Assembly (NCBI GenBank): GCA_028023455.1
Contig: JAQFVV010000001.1
Location: 27,520,426-27,584,425 of the forward strand
Source: Epiperipatus broadwayi
Taxonomy: Eukaryota > Onychophora > Udeonychophora > Euonychophora > Peripatidae
Direction: 5' to 3'
Length of the DNA: 64,000 bases
Positions 35,280-46,911 of this stretch are shown in pieces. The notes beneath the pieces are model-generated. The model did no database searches and was not told the origin of the DNA. It saw nothing but the letters and a program-made list of their open reading frames with translations. The position numbers and the translations under genes are program-made. The stretch's first letter is position 1. Every line of letters begins with the position of its first letter.

Positions 35280-37470
35280 TGTAACGGGCACAGACGACAT
35301 TACATTGTTTTTTTATTAAATAATTTAATATATTAGTAAACACGAAAAGAATAAAAGTTCGCAAATAAAACTTCCTTTTCAAGAATTAAAAATTGAAAAT
35401 TAAAATTTTATACTAAACTCATATATATATAAAATCGCACAGATAAAAAAAAAATATTAAAAAGAAACGTTATTAAAAAAAAAGAAAAAAGTATTTTAAA
35501 ACTAAATTGTCAGTAAAGATTTAAAGATAAAAATATATCTTTAAGTTGGAAAACACATTAATTAATCAGAAAATGGAAATGATTGTTTTAATTAGTTAAA
35601 TGTAAACTACCCTGAGGCATTTAAAATGTATAAGCAAAGGTCAGATAGGAGAGAAACACAATGGAATCGAACCTCAGCAAAAGGACCATCACATCGATGA
35701 TGTAATGCCAATTGAATCCTTAAAATTAATATAAAAGGAAAAGTTTGGAAATTATTAGTTAGTTATAACAGGAGATGACAGATATGTGTTAAGTTGGAGG
35801 AGAAGGGATTGAAAGACGCACTTTCAATTCCTTCAGTTGTTCAAAAAAATGAAACATTGTTTTCCAATATTGCGGACCACAGGACATCAAGGTCCGAAAA
35901 ATACCATCAACCATAAAGGACCAACGGTTAACTGCACACTGATCTCTTTATGACTTTGTGGGAATTAACACCTTCCATTACAAAAAATCAGAGACTACGG
36001 ACATTTTTCAAAACAGTAAGAAATATATAATTAATGAACATTTGAAAACATTAAGAACTCTAAAATATAAACTTTTTCTCAATATTTAATTTATAGAAAT
36101 AGAATCCTATCTGACCAACTTTATTTATTAATAAGTAATTTTAATTGGATGTATTTCTTTTGTAAAATCATTTCCATTTATTTGTTTATTTATTTTTTTT
36201 GTTCTTTAAGTTTTATTTATGATTTTTTGTTTTGCGATAAATTAAATTATATAAATGTTAAACTTAAGTCGGGCGTGAATGGCTATATAGATTTGTAAAG
36301 TTATATTAGGGGAGGGTAATCTTGGGTTATTTGTTTCATAGTTGAATTAGGTCAATGGATTGGATATATTGGTGTAATTAGTAGATATAGTATGAGGTTC
36401 GCTATGGGCAGAATCGCTTTATATGCCGCACACACTCGTTTTGCCTATGGGTGGAATTATAAGACGGAGACCGCAGTTCCTTCCTATGGAGTTTTTTTTA
36501 TTGCTCTTCTTGTCAGATGTAGTATTCCTATCTGATGAGCGGCAATTTCTTCTCTTAACCTTTTGTGCTGCCGTATTTCGTATTACATTGAATGCATCAA
36601 TATATCAGATGAATTGACGTTAGTTTGACTGCGAACTTTGGCCTAAGATTAAATAAGGATAGAATATTTTCTTTCAAATGCAAATCTATGTAGTCTATTC
36701 ATACTCAACATTCTAAATAAAAATGCATTAAATTTAAGTTGGGTATGGATGTTGCATGGATTCGTTATCGGTTAATTATGTTTTTGGTTTTCATATTTGA
36801 TCAAAATATATAGACATTCAGTAAATAATGATACCTTACGGTGAGTATCTAAAATGTATTTATTCAGATGTCTTTTAAGTTATTGGTGTCTCTGCGGTAT
36901 CTTATGATGAATACCATTGGGTTTCTTGTATACCCTATGCAATTGACGGTATCAATGACTTTGGATTTTGATCATTTATGTTTATTTTGAAATGTTTTTT
37001 TAACCGTGTAATCTATGTAACCGATCTATACTCAACATTTTAAAACAAACTTTTATAAACCCATCTGTGCGAACTTATAATAGAATAAAAATTAAAATGT
37101 AAATTAAAATCTAAAATAAAAGTTAAAAATAATGTTAAATGTTAAAGTAAACATGCTAAAATAATAATGTTAAATTTTATATATATGTGCGTAAATAAAT
37201 GTTAGTGTGTATAATTATTGGCAGTCGCTTATTTTATTCTTTTTTTATATATATTCTTATTAAGAATTTATTATAAAATGTAAATCTCTGCTATTCCACT
37301 GAGCTAGTGACCATGGGCTAATGACCGGATATCAAAATATAAAAACAAAAAAAATTTTTTTTTTTTTACTTACGTATCTGCCTACTTTATAAATTTTTCT
37401 AGGTTCAAATGCCTAGATGGTGCCCTGTAGTGCAGATTACACTAAGTACCTTTCTCCGGATCGTTATGAA
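35280..37470 (+). repeat. Unclassified ~2.2-kb repeat family, copy 1 (module order A-B)
   Basis: This is homologous to the reverse complement of 55274-57323. It starts with a terminal palindrome (TGTAACG near 35280, CATTACA ending at 35304) followed by GTTCGCAAATAAAA. Module A (36263-36720) starts TTAAGTCGGGCGTGAATGGC and module B (36732-37079) starts TTAAGTTGGGTATGGATGTT. Both end in a CTATA/CTATTCATACTC..ACAT word. The right part (37284-37470) carries the ATGCCTAGATGGTGCCCTGT segment and ends near GATCGTTATGA. No protein frame supports a transposase or polymerase. The TGTAACG start suggests an LTR or a TIR element. Confidence 0.75.
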
Positions 37471-37698
37471 AGATATTAAGTTAGAATTAAGAATAAAATA
37501 AAATAAAACATAAAAATAGAATATATATGTTTAGGAAGTTTTTAATTAATAAATATAGAATGTAAAAAAAGGGTAAAAATTATATATTTTTTAAAAAGTA
37601 ATAAATAGACGATGATTATAAGATGTATATATAGAATGTAAATTATATGTTCATGTATATTTATATTTATATTCTTATGTTTATATTATGTTGTAGTT

Positions 37699-37727
37699 TT
37701 GAAGATGATTGCTAGGGCAATCGAAAC
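37699..37727 (+). other. TTGAAGA-hairpin-GAAAC motif, hammerhead-core-like
   Basis: TTGAAGA, a perfect 6-bp stem (GATTGC, loop TAGG, GCAATC), then GAAAC. Hammerhead ribozymes, found in Penelope-like and other retroelements, have CUGANGA, stem II, GAAA in this order. Here the first core C is T, and I could not find a convincing stem III or cleavage triplet. AATAAAG follows about 25 bp downstream. Confidence 0.3.
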
Positions 37728-38270
37728 TGTGAACTGTAAAAGTGGGTAGTAAATAAAGCATTGTGTAATAGTAGCAAAGTGCACAGATGATTTAGTATTA
37801 TATGGGAATAATTAATTTTGTTTATCTTAATGAAAAGAATTGAGAATTAATTGTGACATAACCTCTGTGGAAAATGCTTTGGCTTCCTTGTATATTATCT
37901 ATCTTGATTATTATGTTTTATATCATTCAAAATAATTGTTTGTGATCTCCTTGGCATATTTTTTGATTAAAAGTGGTCATTTTATGAATATTATTCCAGA
38001 TTATGAGAATTGTTTTATATGAGAACCATTGGTTATTATTTTGTATGATCACGCACTTATAAATTCATAATATTTAATATAATTACAAATTATTGAAGAG
38101 ATTAAATAATTTCTTGATTTCTTCTTATCGTTAATCTTTAGATTCACAATATTATGATTACATAAAAAATGGTATTTGGAAATATAATGTAATAAAAATA
38201 CAATTTTGGAATATTTTAAGGTAAATTATTTCTGAAGAATTGATTATTAATGCACACAATGTTAAAGAAG

Positions 38271-38271
<1 letters not shown>

Positions 38272-38339
<68 letters not shown>
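38272..38339. repeat. Compound (CT)n(AT)n microsatellite
   Basis: About 15 CT units pass directly into about 18 AT units. This is the longest simple repeat in the window. Confidence 0.97.
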
Positions 38340-38340
<1 letters not shown>

Positions 38341-41300
38341 CTGAGATATAGTTAACATTAATGAAAAATTTGAGGACATCTTTGAACTTTTAAGTTTACA
38401 TAACTCAACTTTTTTTAGAGCAATCAAAAATGCTATGGTGAATTAATGACTTTTAAGTTAAATTCTGTGTAATTTTGATATTGTAAAACTATGATAAATT
38501 AACATCCATTTCTTCAATTAATTTTTATTTAACAGTTATAAATATATAGAATTTGCCATAAAAAAATTGTCTATTATTCTCTCTGCTTGTAAATGCAGTT
38601 TGTGTCTTCAAATTATGCATCATTAGTTACAATATTAAATACAATTTGAAAAAATATTCATACCAAATTTAAAAATATAATTTAATAATATTTATTGTAC
38701 CGAGTATACATTCAACACTTTCACATCATATTCATAGCCAGTCTGCTGAGAACGTTAATTTATTGTTGATTTGAATGCTACTAGGTTTTTGTTTCATTAT
38801 GTAATTAAATATTAAATGTAATTCTATGTAAGTTTTATTTGCAAAATATTATTTAGTAGCTTCTTTACTATTATTTTTTCTAATATATTCATTATGCAAT
38901 AATGTATTTAACTTAGTAAGCATTAATTTTTTGTTGAAGATTAAAATAATAATAATTATTATCATCATTATTATCCTCATCCTGCTTTTTTTTAAAAAAA
39001 AACCTCTTTGTTAACTTCTATAAAAAAAAAAAAACATTTTTTTTTTTTTTTGGAACAGTAATAAAAAATGCTAAGGTGTTTTATTTAAAGTGTTTTTACT
39101 ACTATTTATAATAATTAAAATTAAAAGCATCAAAGTTTTTGAAGCAGATTTAAATATCAAGTCCTAATATAATTAATGTTAATGAAGTGGTAAGAGTTAT
39201 TAAACTATCATTGACAATGATTAAATCTTATTGTTTGGTTACAGTGTCCAATTACTAGTTATTGCATTTGTTTTGTGATCAAACTTAACATACATACTTA
39301 TTTATATGTTAGAACATCTTTGAGCAATCTAGATGTTGAATTTTTTTGTTCATCATTTACTTGCTCCATTTTAAGGCTAGAATCCATATTATGTTATTTT
39401 AATTTTCATAATGAGCCTCCTGAATTATAGCATAATTCGGAAGTGTTTATTTAGAAATCTTATGTTAAAATTAATTTAAAAAGAGTGCTTTTTTTTTTTT
39501 ACATGATGTTATCAGTATGACCAGCAGTTAAATTAGTAATACTACTATGACCAATCAGTGATAAATTTGATTATTGTTGTTAAAATAACATAATTTTTTC
39601 CTCACTAAAACCATATGGAACAGGTGATCATATGATGATCATTGTTGTTGTTAGTGTGCTATACAGTTTTATACATTATTTTTTATTTAAAACTGCATCA
39701 AAAAATTTAATGTTTTAGTTTTAGCACAACTTCTTTAATAATATCTTTATGTCCATAAGGTTTGATTCAAATCCAGATTGAATGGGACAAATTATTAGCA
39801 AGTTTGGTATTTTTTCAGGGAGATAGTTCATTGCTAGTCTACCTAGTCAGTCTGTAAATGAGTATGTAGATATTTATAACTAAAGGAGAAATAAACTCTT
39901 TATTTTTTCATTTCTCTGCATTTGGTCAACTGCTGAACCCATGACTCCACAATGAGTTTATTATCTCACCAAAATTACTGCAAAAGTTTACTTTTTGTGA
40001 AGCTAGCTCCTGCCAAAATAATTTTGAATAATTTGATATCATGTTTTTGTTAATCATCTATATTTTTTAAAACTAGAAAATAAAAATTTTAAATTTAACA
40101 AAAATTCTATATATTAACCTGATAAACATATCTTTGTATTAATTGCTATTTTGGATTTTTCAGTAGTTATTAATATATTTAAGTATGAAGTTGATATTAA
40201 AAATATTTTGTGGGTATATTTTTGATAAAAAAATATAAAAATCTATTTGTGTATTTTCAACTATTAATTTTATCTGTCATTTTTTGCATTAATAGATGAC
40301 TGACTAAACTTAAAAAAAAAAAAACACCTTTGGCAGTACTAGATGGCAATTTGATTTTTTTTTGATATTTCAAAATTTAATTTCTTGTAGAAAATGTAAT
40401 AAATGACTTTCTTAAATTATAAATTATTTATTTTTTAAAAATGTAATTCTATTTTTATCCTTATATTTTTTTGACAGGGACAGGAAGTTGATAGGAGAAA
40501 AATTAGGGGAAGATGGATTAAAATTTTAAACTTGGGGCATATATATTTTTTAAAAAGTCAGAAAATTGTTTTTTTTTTTTTATTTTTAAATTGTATTCAC
40601 TCTTACAAATGTGTATATATATAAGTTTTTGTATAAAAGTAAATATAAAAATTAAGATATTTTAATCTGCACACAAATTTTTATACTTAATTCTTTCATA
40701 CTACTTATTTTACATTTATTTTCAATCTAAATTCATTCATTTATTTCTTAATTAAAATTTACATTATTAATTTTTCAATTCTTTATGATGAACTTTCATT
40801 TTTAAAATGAAGTTATTTGAAAAGGTTTTGAATTATAGATTTCTTAAGTAATTATAGATCACATCTATTCATTTAAATGTTTTATATGTGGAATGATTTA
40901 GCTTTATTATGCAATTTATTCACTTAGCTAAATAATAATGATGATAATGAATTTAATTTATTGTTTTAAATCAAAATTTTATTAATTTTTTAATAGTTTT
41001 TTTTAATAAAGTCAACTAAAATTTTCTTCTATATGCAAGAAAGAACAGTTAAAAAAATATAATTGCATGGAGTTTTAACTTTTATTTGAGTTGTTACAGT
41101 ATGAATATGTATTTGCATTTTAATGATTCATTAAAGTTTATGATATAACTAAATATTAATATATTAGAATGAATTGTATTGAGAAGATCGTAAGTAATGG
41201 CGAATTACTGTCAACAATGATCAATTATTATTGCTCGATCATAATATTCTTTTGCTTAATTATCACAACTTGCCTTTAAACAGAGAAAGAACATAATGAA

Positions 41301-43523
41301 TGTATATTTGAAATGCATATTTTGTTTGTCAGTTTAATTAATATACATATTTTTTTAAATTACAAAATAAATAATTTTTTGTTATGTATATATAAATTGA
41401 TTTTTGTTGCCTATTGTAAATTTAATAAAAGTTAGATCATATTAAATAAAATATATTCTGTTTCAAAATATAATAAATATTGCATCAACAAAAAATATAT
41501 AAATATAATACAATGAGAAACTGGATTTATGAAAAAAAAAAAAAACCCATTTGTTGAAGAAGCAAAAATATCAATTTATTTTTTTTAAAAATTATATTTG
41601 AGTATCAGTACACAGTTTTAATTAGAAATACAATTTTTATAGAGCATGAATAGTCTTTAGTTAGTTGACTATAGCACATCTTCAGTTTTTAAAGGTAGAC
41701 AAACTTTTTTTAAAAAATCATTTATTTTTTTTACATTGTTTATTTAAGAAGTACTTATTAAGTTCAAATGTATGTTTACTAAAAATTTAAATACAGTTTG
41801 CACAACATTTTTCAAAACCTTTAATTCTTTGATTCCTTTTAAATTTAGAAAATTTCAGAAGTATATAAAGTTATTCAAATATATACCAGTAATTATTATG
41901 TAAAATCAAGAAATTAAAAGTTCAATTGTTATATATGAATATATTTTAAATACTAAAATAATTATGAAATAGATAAAATAAATAAAATTGAATACCTGAT
42001 TATCAAGAAATTTTGTGTTGCTATGTGACAAGAATTTGATATTGTAATAAAAGTTGTACCATTTTTATTATGTTGTTTTATGAATAGTGACATATATAAA
42101 AGTGATAAGTAAACAAGGCAAATGCTTTAAAGCATTTCTATATTTTTTAGATAAAAAAAATTATTAATTAAAGACAAATTTCAGTAATACTGATTGAACA
42201 TAATTAAATATAATTGTATAATTCGCTTAATATTGTTTAAAAAAAATAAAAAGAATGTACATTCATTATTCACTGCAATTACTTAGATTATAAAGAAATT
42301 TTGCATTGTATATGTGCTAAAAAAATTATAATAAAAGTTGTGTCTTGTTTATATGCTATTTCAGAAACTGATCTAATATAAAAATGACTGCTTCACTTAT
42401 ATTGTTTTTCTGCTAATATTTTGAGATAAATGTTTAGTATATAGAATTGCAGTTGAGAGTGAATAGTAAATAAAGTAACATGATTTATTTAACTATTCAA
42501 CATATCAATAACAGGAACTATTTTTTGAGCATATGTTTTGCTGCATTAAATTAATGATGTAACTCTTCCCCGACACTAAAATTTTCACTAAAATGAACTT
42601 TTACTATAAAATTACACTCTTTTTGTGTTTGGTTTTCATATGCAGTTGCAAATCAATTAGCTTTCACACAATTTATATATAAATTATTTTTTTCTTAAAA
42701 TGTATAGAATGAAAGTGATATTCTTTGATTATATTTTTTGATATAACAAGTTAGTGATACAATTGTGCTTGGACGTGAAAACTGTTGTTATATATTTTTC
42801 TGTTCTCATTTTTTTTGAAAATGAATTTTTTGCACAAAAGCACAAGTTTTTGCTTTTGATTATTTGTATACAGTTGCCAGTTGATATATTTTATTCATAT
42901 AGCTTATGGATAAATTAAACTGTTGCTTTTTTTTTTACTCTGTTTCCATTTGTTTTGAAAATGGATTTTTTTTTGTAAAATTGCAAATTTTTTGATTTTA
43001 TGTGTTATGCACAATTTATAATTGCATGTATTATAGTTATTCATTTAGCATATGGATAAATATATTTTGACTTGATTTTTTAACATTTCAACTTTTGCAT
43101 TGATAATGATTATGGTAATTATAATCTCTTTATACATTTTTGCAATGCTTGTGTTAGCTATTCTAAAAGTCCTCAGAAAGTAAAGTTTTGAATTTATGGA
43201 TTTTAGAATAATAGTAGTTTATGGATATTAATATATTCTTAATAAATTTTTTTATCCTACTACATATTTTTTATACTTAAATAATTGGTCTTTAATTTAT
43301 CTGTTGAAATCTTATCTGCTATATAGTAGTACTCCACAAATACCAAAAATATGCTCATTAAGATTGTCTCAGATTAAAGATAAATCATACAGAATCAGAG
43401 TTATCAACAAGAAAGACAATCTAGAAGTAAAATTTCAAGTAAATAATAACATGAATAATCAAATGTACTAGGAAGAGAAACCATCAAAAGGTGAATCTGG
43501 TACTACCTTTCTTTATTGAGTCA

Positions 43524-43711
43524 TCATGATCATATGAGACATTTAAGTCTTTTCTCATAGTGAACATAACCATACCATATATATATAAATTAAGTAGTTT
43601 TTAGGTTAAATTGTACTGAAGTCATGATCATATAAGACATTTAAGTCTTCTCTCATATAGAACATAGTCATACCATATATATAAATAAAGTAGTTTTTGG
43701 GTTAAACTGTG
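43524..43711. repeat. 98-bp tandem duplication
   Basis: TCATGATCATATGAGACATT at 43524 recurs at 43622 as TCATGATCATATAAGACATT. Both units run through ACCATATATAT and AGTAGTTTTTGGGTTAAA-like sequence. The second unit merges into the left arm of the inverted repeat at 43680. Confidence 0.85.
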
Positions 43712-43939
43712 GGTTATTTTTGATTACTTCTCAATGTAGCATCCGTCATTGTCAAGCTTAACTTTTCAAAAAAAAAAAAAAAAAACAAAAACAAAAAAAA
43801 CATTAGATCTCAAATAATAACAAGATTGAGTGTGAGGTAAAGAATGAGATTGAGCGTGAAGTAGTTAGGCATTCAGAATATGTGGATTAATAAAATGTTT
43901 ATTTTCTTCAGTTTCACCATTATTTGATTTCAAGTTTAT

Positions 43940-45800
43940 ATTCATCATCATCAACCATTATCAATCCACTGCAGGAGGTTTCTCCAAGTTCAATCCATCT
44001 CCAATCTTTAGTTTTTCGTCTCCATATCTCTATACACTTTTTTATTTCATCCATCCATCTTATATGTAGTCTCTTTCTGGATCTTTTACAATCACTTGGA
44101 ATCCAGTTTAAGATTTCAATTGTCCATCTATTATTATCTCTTCTAGCAACATGTCCAACCCAACTCCAGTCTTTTAAGTTTTTTCAATGAGGTCAGTAAC
44201 ATCTGTTTGTTCTCTTACCCATATATTGTGTTTTCAATCTCTTCTTGTTACTCCCAACATGCATTTCTCCATACTTCTTTGAGTCATCTGAAGTCTCTGT
44301 ATTTAAAAACCTTCCTTTTCAAATACATAGGCATATTTCCTTTTAGTATCAAGTTTTTCTACCAAAAGCACTCCAACCAAGTTTAATTCTATGATTAATT
44401 TTTATGTTTCCATTTGTATTAATAATCTGACCAATGTATTTGTAACTGTTAACTTTTTCTAACTCTTCATAATCAATCTTTATTTTCATATTTTGAGAAA
44501 ATCCATTAAACATTACTTTAGTCTTTTTAACATTTATCTTTAGTCCTACTTTTCTACTTTCATCTGATAACTCCTGCAACATTTCCTGCAGCTCTAAAGC
44601 ATTATTTGCAAACACAACTACATCATCTGCAAAATCTAAATGACTTGAATAATCTCCATTTATTTTCATTCCTTTAGCTTCCCATTTTAATCCACAAAAT
44701 ACTTCTTGCAGCACTGCTGTAAATTTTTTTTTTGAGATATGGAGTCACCCTGTCTTACAGCCTTCTCATTGTTGACTTTCCTGGGATCATTATGTAATCT
44801 AATTGTTGCTGTTGCATTTTTATAAATATTCTTTAAAATATGACAATATCCTGGATCTATACTTTGATGATCCAATGCTTTAATCACTGAAGAAATGTTT
44901 ATAGAATCAAATGCCTTTTCATAATCTACAAATCCAAAGCATAATGGCAACTCGTATTCATTTGTCCTTTCTATAACTTTTCTCAATATCTGGATATGAT
45001 CTACTGCACTAAAACCACTTTTAAATCCAGCTTGTTCACTTGGTTGGTGAAAATCCAATGTTCTCTGTAGACAAGTTGTAATTATCTTGGTAAAAATTTT
45101 GTATAAAACTGATAAAAGACTGATAGGTCTGTAATTTGTAATATCTTCTTTATCACCTTTTTAAAATATTAATATTAATACTGCATTCTTCCAATCATCT
45201 GGTATATTATCATTTAGATATTTGGTATATAACTTTGCTAAAAAAAATTTTATTTCTTCACCTACTTCTTTTAATATATCAATTATAATTCCATCATTAC
45301 CTGGAGTCTTTTCTTTCTTCATAAATTTAATTGCATGTCTCACTTCTTCATTTAAAATTCTGAGCAATTCAGAAGATATAATAGATGTAGGAGATACTTG
45401 TTCTCTATTACTATATAATTCTTGATAGAAGTCTTATTTCAACTTATTTCCACATCAGCTCTATTTAAACCAGTTGTTCTTTTTAATGTTTTAATTGACT
45501 CCCTCATGGTACTCAAATCATATTTTCCAAATTAGCAAGTTTCAACTGTTTTTCACATTTTACAAAATTCGAGATATTCAATTCTTTTTAATGCATCATT
45601 TTTTGTATATCTTCATATTTCTTCTTTTCTTCATAAATTCTCTAGTCTCAGTAGAAATTTTATTGGTCAATTGCTGCTTTTTTTTTTACCAGCTATTTTG
45701 TTGCAGTTTTTAAAAATGTATCAGTTATTTTCATATTAATTTCATTCAAATCTGAATCATGTTCAAAATCTACTAATGTTTGAAACCGATTTGTAAGTTC
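43940..45800 (-). pseudogene. RTE-type LINE copy 2: reverse transcriptase region
   Basis: This is a decayed RTE retrotransposon polymerase, better preserved than copy 1. On the minus strand: linker and finger regions at about 45370-45160 (KKEKTPGNDGIIIDILKEVG, NIPDDWKNAVLI), a frame change, then 45058-44720 with PSEQAGFKSGFSAVDHIQIL, FVDYEKAFDSINISS (motif A) and AVRQGDSIS (motif B). A further frame change near 44740 leads to 44714-44349 with LDFADDVVVFA (motif C, catalytic D-D retained) and VNSYKYIGQIINTNG, then IKLGWSAFGR in the thumb. The 3' part near 43940-44235 is the typical RTE C-terminal/tail region and contains a TCATCATCATCA run. The endonuclease domain is absent here; one lies separately at 53.9 kb. 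Confidence 0.88.
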
Positions 45801-45844
45801 TAATTTAAATTCATTAAAATGTTTTTGAAGATTAGGAATATAAA

Positions 45845-46150
45845 CTGTAAATATTAGAAGAGATAAATAAGTGATCTCCATGAGGCTAGAATACATTGTG
45901 CTTCATCAGCTCTATTTAAACCAGTTGTTCTTTTTAATATTTTAATGGACTCCCTCATGGTTCTCAAATCATATTTCCTAAACTAGCAAGTATTAAAGTA
46001 CTTGCTAATTTGGAAAAGTATATTTGAGAACCATGATGGAATCGACTGAAACATTAAAAAGACAAACTAGTTTAAATAGAGCTCATGAGCACAACATATT
46101 CCATCCTTATGGAGATCACTTACTTAATCTCTTCTAATATAAACTTGAAA
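45845..46150. repeat. Near-palindrome built from a duplicated RTE segment
   Basis: 45845-45988 and 46000-46150 are inverted complements with only about 11 bases between. Shared words, in opposite orientation, are AGTGATCTCCAT, AGCTCTATTTAAAC and CATGGTTCTCAAAT. The same ~90-bp RTE segment also occurs in direct orientation at about 45450-45540. That gives three copies of one ORF piece within 650 bp, two direct and one inverted. Confidence 0.8.
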
Positions 46151-46349
46151 TCAAATAATGATGAAACTAAAGAAAATAAATGTATTGTTAATCCACATAT
46201 TCTGAATGCTCAACTACTCAGACTCATTCTCATTCTTTACCTCACACTCAATCTCGTTACTATTAGAGTCAACGGTGGATGCTATTTCATCGAAAGGTTG
46301 GGAAGTAATCAAAAATAACACACGGTTTACTTTATTTACATCATATAGC

Positions 46350-46905
46350 TGTGAAAACATTAAATATAATATGTATATATATGAGTAGGAATATCTTTAA
46401 CATTTGTTTTCAAGTATCCTTACATTCTGTAGATTGATTGAATAGATAACGAATTTATTAAATGTTTAAAAGAAAGTTTCATTTTTTTTTTTTGTATAAA
46501 TTAATTAAAATTTGTATTTTCTTTTATCTTTTTCATAGTTACAATTATATATGTAAAAAAAATCATACACTTTATTTTTCTACTAAGTTAAGGTTGTAAA
46601 ATATTTTCAATATAAGAACATATTACTGTAAAACATTTAAAAAATATATATATAAGTTGCAATCATTTAGTTAAAGTCTATGGTTGAGTTGTGAGAGGAA
46701 GAGTTATTATTTAACCATGATTAAGCAAGCTACCTCTAATTATCATTAAATTCTGGGGAAAGCATTATTTATTTATCCAGCAAACTTAAAGACTTAAGTT
46801 TTTAATGTCAGTTGATTAGGACTATCAAAGAATGTCCAGGTAAATCATCATTTTTGGATTAATCTACTTCATATTTGCTGCTAACATTTCAATTATTCTG
46901 GATGT
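46350..46905. other. AT-rich interval, no gene seen
   Basis: Low-complexity sequence with a T run at 46483-46493. Nothing recognisable. Confidence 0.4.
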
Positions 46906-46911
46906 GAGTAT

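Larger units (their letters stand above)
37475..43520. other. AT-rich interval without supported genes
   Basis: Low-complexity DNA with poly(A)/poly(T) islands (for example 39024-39051, where an A run faces a T run and could pair). No protein-like frame of interest. The tail of 35280-37470 may extend to about 37790, given the AATAAAG word at 37752. A possible SINE box-B word (GATTCAAATCC near 39763) is too isolated to call. Confidence 0.45.
43680..46345. repeat. Inverted repeat (~200-260-bp arms) enclosing RTE fragment
   Basis: The left arm (43680-43945) and right arm (about 46140-46345) are inverted homologues. Shared words, with the right arm reverse-complemented, are TTATTTTTGATTACTTC, GATTGAGTGTGAGGTAAAGA, GCATTCAGAATATGTGGATT and TTATTTGATTTCAAGTTTAT. 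The A run at 43770-43800 is an insertion in the left arm. The interior is RTE copy 2 plus a palindromic rearrangement. The arms could be terminal inverted repeats of a fold-back element or a by-product of rearrangement. Confidence 0.8.

Noticed and set aside
36423-36617. Open frame inside module A of the 2-kb repeat
   Set aside because: The frame is not kept in the second copy (55.6-56.1 kb), so the sequence is probably non-coding.
38272-38339. CRISPR-like or satellite array
   Set aside because: It is a simple CT/AT microsatellite; there are no repeat-spacer units anywhere in the window.
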